A DNA stretch of 64,000 nt from Flavobacteriales bacterium (GTDB lineage Bacteria > Bacteroidota > Bacteroidia > CAIKAF01): positions 784,016 through 848,015 of the forward strand of contig JAGYKD010000001.1 of assembly GCA_018401695.1 (NCBI GenBank), read 5' to 3'. The notes below the pieces were generated by a model. It saw only the letters and a program-made list of their open reading frames with translations. It did no database searches and was not told the DNA's origin. How positions within the stretch are numbered: position 1 is the first letter of the stretch; every line of letters begins with the position of its first letter. The position numbers and the translations under genes were made by a program. Below, piece by piece: positions 61,629 to 64,000 of the stretch.

Positions 61629-62380
61629 TGGCTATGGATTTCAAAGCGCAAATAGATAAAAAAAGAGTGCCCGTGCACATTGCCATAATTATGGATGGCA
61701 ACGGGCGTTGGGCCAAAAAACAAGGGCGGCTTCGCACCTTTGGCCACAAAATAGGAGTTAAAGCCGTACGCGAAACTGTAGAGGGAGCCTCTGAAATTGG
61801 AGTGAAGTTCTTGACCATGTATACCTTCTCTACCGAAAACTGGAAAAGGCCGGCAACCGAAATCAAGGCCCTTATGGAGCTGTTGGTTAAGTCTATACAT
61901 AAAGAAACCCCCACCCTAAACCAAAACAACATTAGGCTTCAGGCCATTGGAAACCTAGATCAGTTGCCGGAAAAAGCCCGTCTCCAACTTCAAAAATCCA
62001 TAGACGAAACCAGCCAAAACACAGGAATGCACCTAATTTTGGCGCTTTCTTACAGCGCTCGTTGGGAAATCTTGCATGCCACACGCCAATTGGCAGCCAA
62101 AGTGGCCCGTGGAGAACTAAATCCTAATGATATTTCCGAAGAACTTTTTCAGGCCGAACTTTGCACGGCCCAATACCCCGATCCCGAACTCCTCATCCGA
62201 ACCAGTGGAGAATTGCGCATCAGCAATTACCTGCTTTGGCAAATTGCTTACAGCGAACTTTATTTTACGCCCAAACTGTGGCCCGATTTCACCCGCGAAG
62301 ACCTCTTTGAAGCTATCGTAAACTACCAACAAAGAGAACGACGATTCGGACTGGTCAGTGATCAAATGCTTGTGCACTAA
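61628..62380 (+). CDS. uppS: isoprenyl transferase (undecaprenyl diphosphate synthase)
   Basis: It builds undecaprenyl diphosphate, the lipid carrier for peptidoglycan and for the glycan locus in this window. 250 residues. Seen: IAIIMDGNGRWAKKQG with catalytic D23, RTFGHKIGVKAVRETVE, TMYTFSTENWKRP and the C-terminal DPELLIRTSGELRISNYLLWQ followed by ELYFTPKLWPDF. Start and stop each overlap a neighbour by one base (taATG), so it is coupled to porG and bamA. Confidence 0.97.
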   Translation: MAMDFKAQIDKKRVPVHIAIIMDGNGRWAKKQGRLRTFGHKIGVKAVRETVEGASEIGVKFLTMYTFSTENWKRPATEIKALMELLVKSIHKETPTLNQNNIRLQAIGNLDQLPEKARLQLQKSIDETSQNTGMHLILALSYSARWEILHATRQLAAKVARGELNPNDISEELFQAELCTAQYPDPELLIRTSGELRISNYLLWQIAYSELYFTPKLWPDFTREDLFEAIVNYQQRERRFGLVSDQMLVH

Positions 62381-64000
62381 TGCTTCTACGCTTTTTATAT
62401 ATACTCCTGATTTCCAATGCCATCGGCTGCGTAGCTTCCCTTCATGCCCAAAATAAGGGAAGCTTTTCCGTCGATTATGCCCTGCCCAGAGATGTCGTTA
62501 TCGACACCATTGAGGTTAGCTCATCATCCGAAGCTATCGACGAAAAATACGTGGTGCTGCTCTCCGGACTTAGAGCCGGTCAAAAAATATCCCTCCCCGG
62601 CGAAGAATCCAGCCGAGCACTTAAAAAACTCTGGAACGAAAAGGTCTTTGCCGACATCAAGCTCTTGGCAAGAGAAACCCAACCCGGCCATGTTGCCATT
62701 ATCCTGCAAGTTAAAGAGCGCCCAAGACTTCTTAAACCCATCATTACCGGCATTAAAAAAGGCGAACGCGACGACATCACCGACCTCATCAAATGGTACC
62801 GGGGAGAAGTCCTCACAGAATACCTCATGAAGGTGACCGAGTACCGCATTAAAGACTACCTCGCCGATAAAGGCTTCCTTAACCCTACCATTGATTTCAG
62901 TACCTCCTCCGACTCCACCATGCCGCCAAACTTTGTTAACCTCCAAATCGACGTACAGCGTGGTCAAAAAGTAAAAGTCGCAGGAATCGATATTCAGGGC
63001 AACCGCATGATGCCCACCTCCAAAATTCGCAAAGCACTCAAAGAGGCCATCGTCGAAAAGTCGCGCATAGACATGCACAAAGACTTTTTGCGTTTTTTGG
63101 GAGGACAGCCTAAATTTTCTGCGGTAGACTCTGTAGTGCTTACCGACGGTTTTTTTAAAGCCTCCGCCGAATACCTGCGCAACGCCAACCGAATCAATAT
63201 TTTTACCAAATCGCAATACAACGAATACGAGTGGGAAATGGCCCGCGACCAGGTCATTGCCCTCTACAATTCTAAAGGCTACCGCGACGCACGATTCTTG
63301 CACGATACCGTGTACATGAAGGACAACGAAATCTTTGCAGCATTCCTCATCGAAGAAGGAAATCAATACTTCTTTAGGGACATCAGCTGGTCGGGAAACC
63401 AAAAATATACCTCCGGAATGCTCGACACCCTGCTCGGCATTGAAAAGGGCGATGTTTACGACCAAGAAAGGCTCCAAAAGCGCCTAAACATGGACCCCGA
63501 TGCCCTAGACATAAGCTCGCTGTACCAAAACGACGGATACCTCTATTTTCAAATTCAACCCGTAGAAATGCTGGTGGAAGGCGACTCCATTGACCTCGAA
63601 ATACGCATCTCCGAAGGAAAACAAGCCTATATCCGACGCATTATCCTTACCGGAAATACCAAAACCAACGACCGGGTTATTCTCCGTGAGGTTCGTTCCA
63701 AACCCGGCGATTTATTCCGCCGTTCCGACGTCATTAGAACCCAACAGGCCCTTTCACAATTGGGCATCATAAACCCGCAAACCCTCGAAATTCGCCCCAT
63801 TCCTGACCCCGTAAGCGGCAACGTGGACCTGGAAATTATCATGGAAGAACAGCCTTCCGACCAAATCGAACTTTCGGGCGGCTGGGGCGCAGGCCGGGTA
63901 GTAGGTACCTTAGGCCTATCCTTCCGCAATTTTAGCTTGAGAAATCTACTTCGCCCCAGTACCTGGTCGCCACTGCCCAACGGCGACGGTCAAACCTTGT
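62380..64000 (+). CDS. bamA: outer membrane protein assembly factor BamA, N-terminal part
   Basis: The frame is open from ATG 62380 to the right edge, 540 residues visible. Signal peptide (LLRFLYILLISNAIGCVASLHA) followed by POTRA repeats: about 38-110 (LRAGQKISLPGEE, LWNEKVFADIKLL), then IKKGERDDITDLIKWYRGE, and later IRRIILTGNTKTNDRVILREVR. The barrel begins with LGLSFRNFSLRNLLRPSTW near the edge. BamA inserts outer-membrane barrels such as the PorG-like proteins upstream. It is translationally coupled to uppS. Confidence 0.93.
   Translation, partial: MLLRFLYILLISNAIGCVASLHAQNKGSFSVDYALPRDVVIDTIEVSSSSEAIDEKYVVLLSGLRAGQKISLPGEESSRALKKLWNEKVFADIKLLARETQPGHVAIILQVKERPRLLKPIITGIKKGERDDITDLIKWYRGEVLTEYLMKVTEYRIKDYLADKGFLNPTIDFSTSSDSTMPPNFVNLQIDVQRGQKVKVAGIDIQGNRMMPTSKIRKALKEAIVEKSRIDMHKDFLRFLGGQPKFSAVDSVVLTDGFFKASAEYLRNANRINIFTKSQYNEYEWEMARDQVIALYNSKGYRDARFLHDTVYMKDNEIFAAFLIEEGNQYFFRDISWSGNQKYTSGMLDTLLGIEKGDVYDQERLQKRLNMDPDALDISSLYQNDGYLYFQIQPVEMLVEGDSIDLEIRISEGKQAYIRRIILTGNTKTNDRVILREVRSKPGDLFRRSDVIRTQQALSQLGIINPQTLEIRPIPDPVSGNVDLEIIMEEQPSDQIELSGGWGAGRVVGTLGLSFRNFSLRNLLRPSTWSPLPNGDGQTL

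Overview
The window is a chromosomal segment from a member of the Bacteroidota, most likely a free-living, non-enteric one of moderate G+C content. Four things point there. Two proteins (44554-47160 and 54107-56275) end in Por/type IX secretion sorting domains. A nadK / PorG-like / uppS / bamA block closes the window. Perfect TAnnTTTG -7 promoter elements lie upstream of many genes on both strands. Typical Bacteroidota families occur, including a DUF4296-like lipoprotein and surface proteins carrying a 'GVTIGS..PPDPSAVLDM' head.

Bases 1-34668 are a surface-polysaccharide (O-antigen or capsule type) locus, nearly all on the + strand. In order it holds: a cut methyltransferase, a GT11 fucosyltransferase and a GT2 (1-2533); a lone minus-strand formyltransferase (2530-3228); an eight-gene operon from 3807 to 11466 (SMR-type membrane protein, RraA-like enzyme, polyprenyl-phosphate GT2, methyltransferase, ATP-grasp ligase, PLP aminotransferase, amidohydrolase, multi-membrane GT-C-like protein); four glycosyltransferases (11450-15555); a CDP-hexose block rfbF-rfbG-epimerase-C-methyltransferase followed by a DegT aminotransferase and an N-formyltransferase (15702-21191); a GT2, a deacetylase, a GNAT and a WecE-like aminotransferase (21200-25892); an acetamidino-sugar module (26296-30109) in which the glutaminase HisH is fused in frame to a GT4 glycosyltransferase; and a GT4-like gene, gmd, fcl and a GT61-like gene (30142-34668). 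gmd and fcl make GDP-L-fucose for the fucosyltransferase at 559, and the GDP-mannose pyrophosphorylase needed upstream of them lies apart at 56509.

Bases 34669-44553 are mostly housekeeping: a thioredoxin-fold YyaL/SPATA20-like protein, two small unknown membrane proteins, an outer-membrane barrel, tatA, gatA, acs, a DUF4296-like lipoprotein and a coiled-coil protein. Bases 44554-56275 are a surface and secreted-protein region: a T9SS protein, an unusual noncoding array of 21-bp units (47574-47848), three tandem paralogues with an ALK/LTK-type glycine-rich domain, a voltage-gated K+ channel with a zinc-ribbon tail, and a T9SS protein with a C25-like core. Bases 56509-64000 hold manC, a SanA-like protein, nadK, two PorG-like proteins, uppS and the 5' part of bamA.

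The gaps between operons hold two kinds of repeat. One is long G+C-rich palindromes. The other is MITE-like elements of about 150 bp that share a 19-bp core and short hairpins. No rRNA, tRNA, insertion sequence or CRISPR was recognised. All functional calls come from reading motifs; no database search was run.
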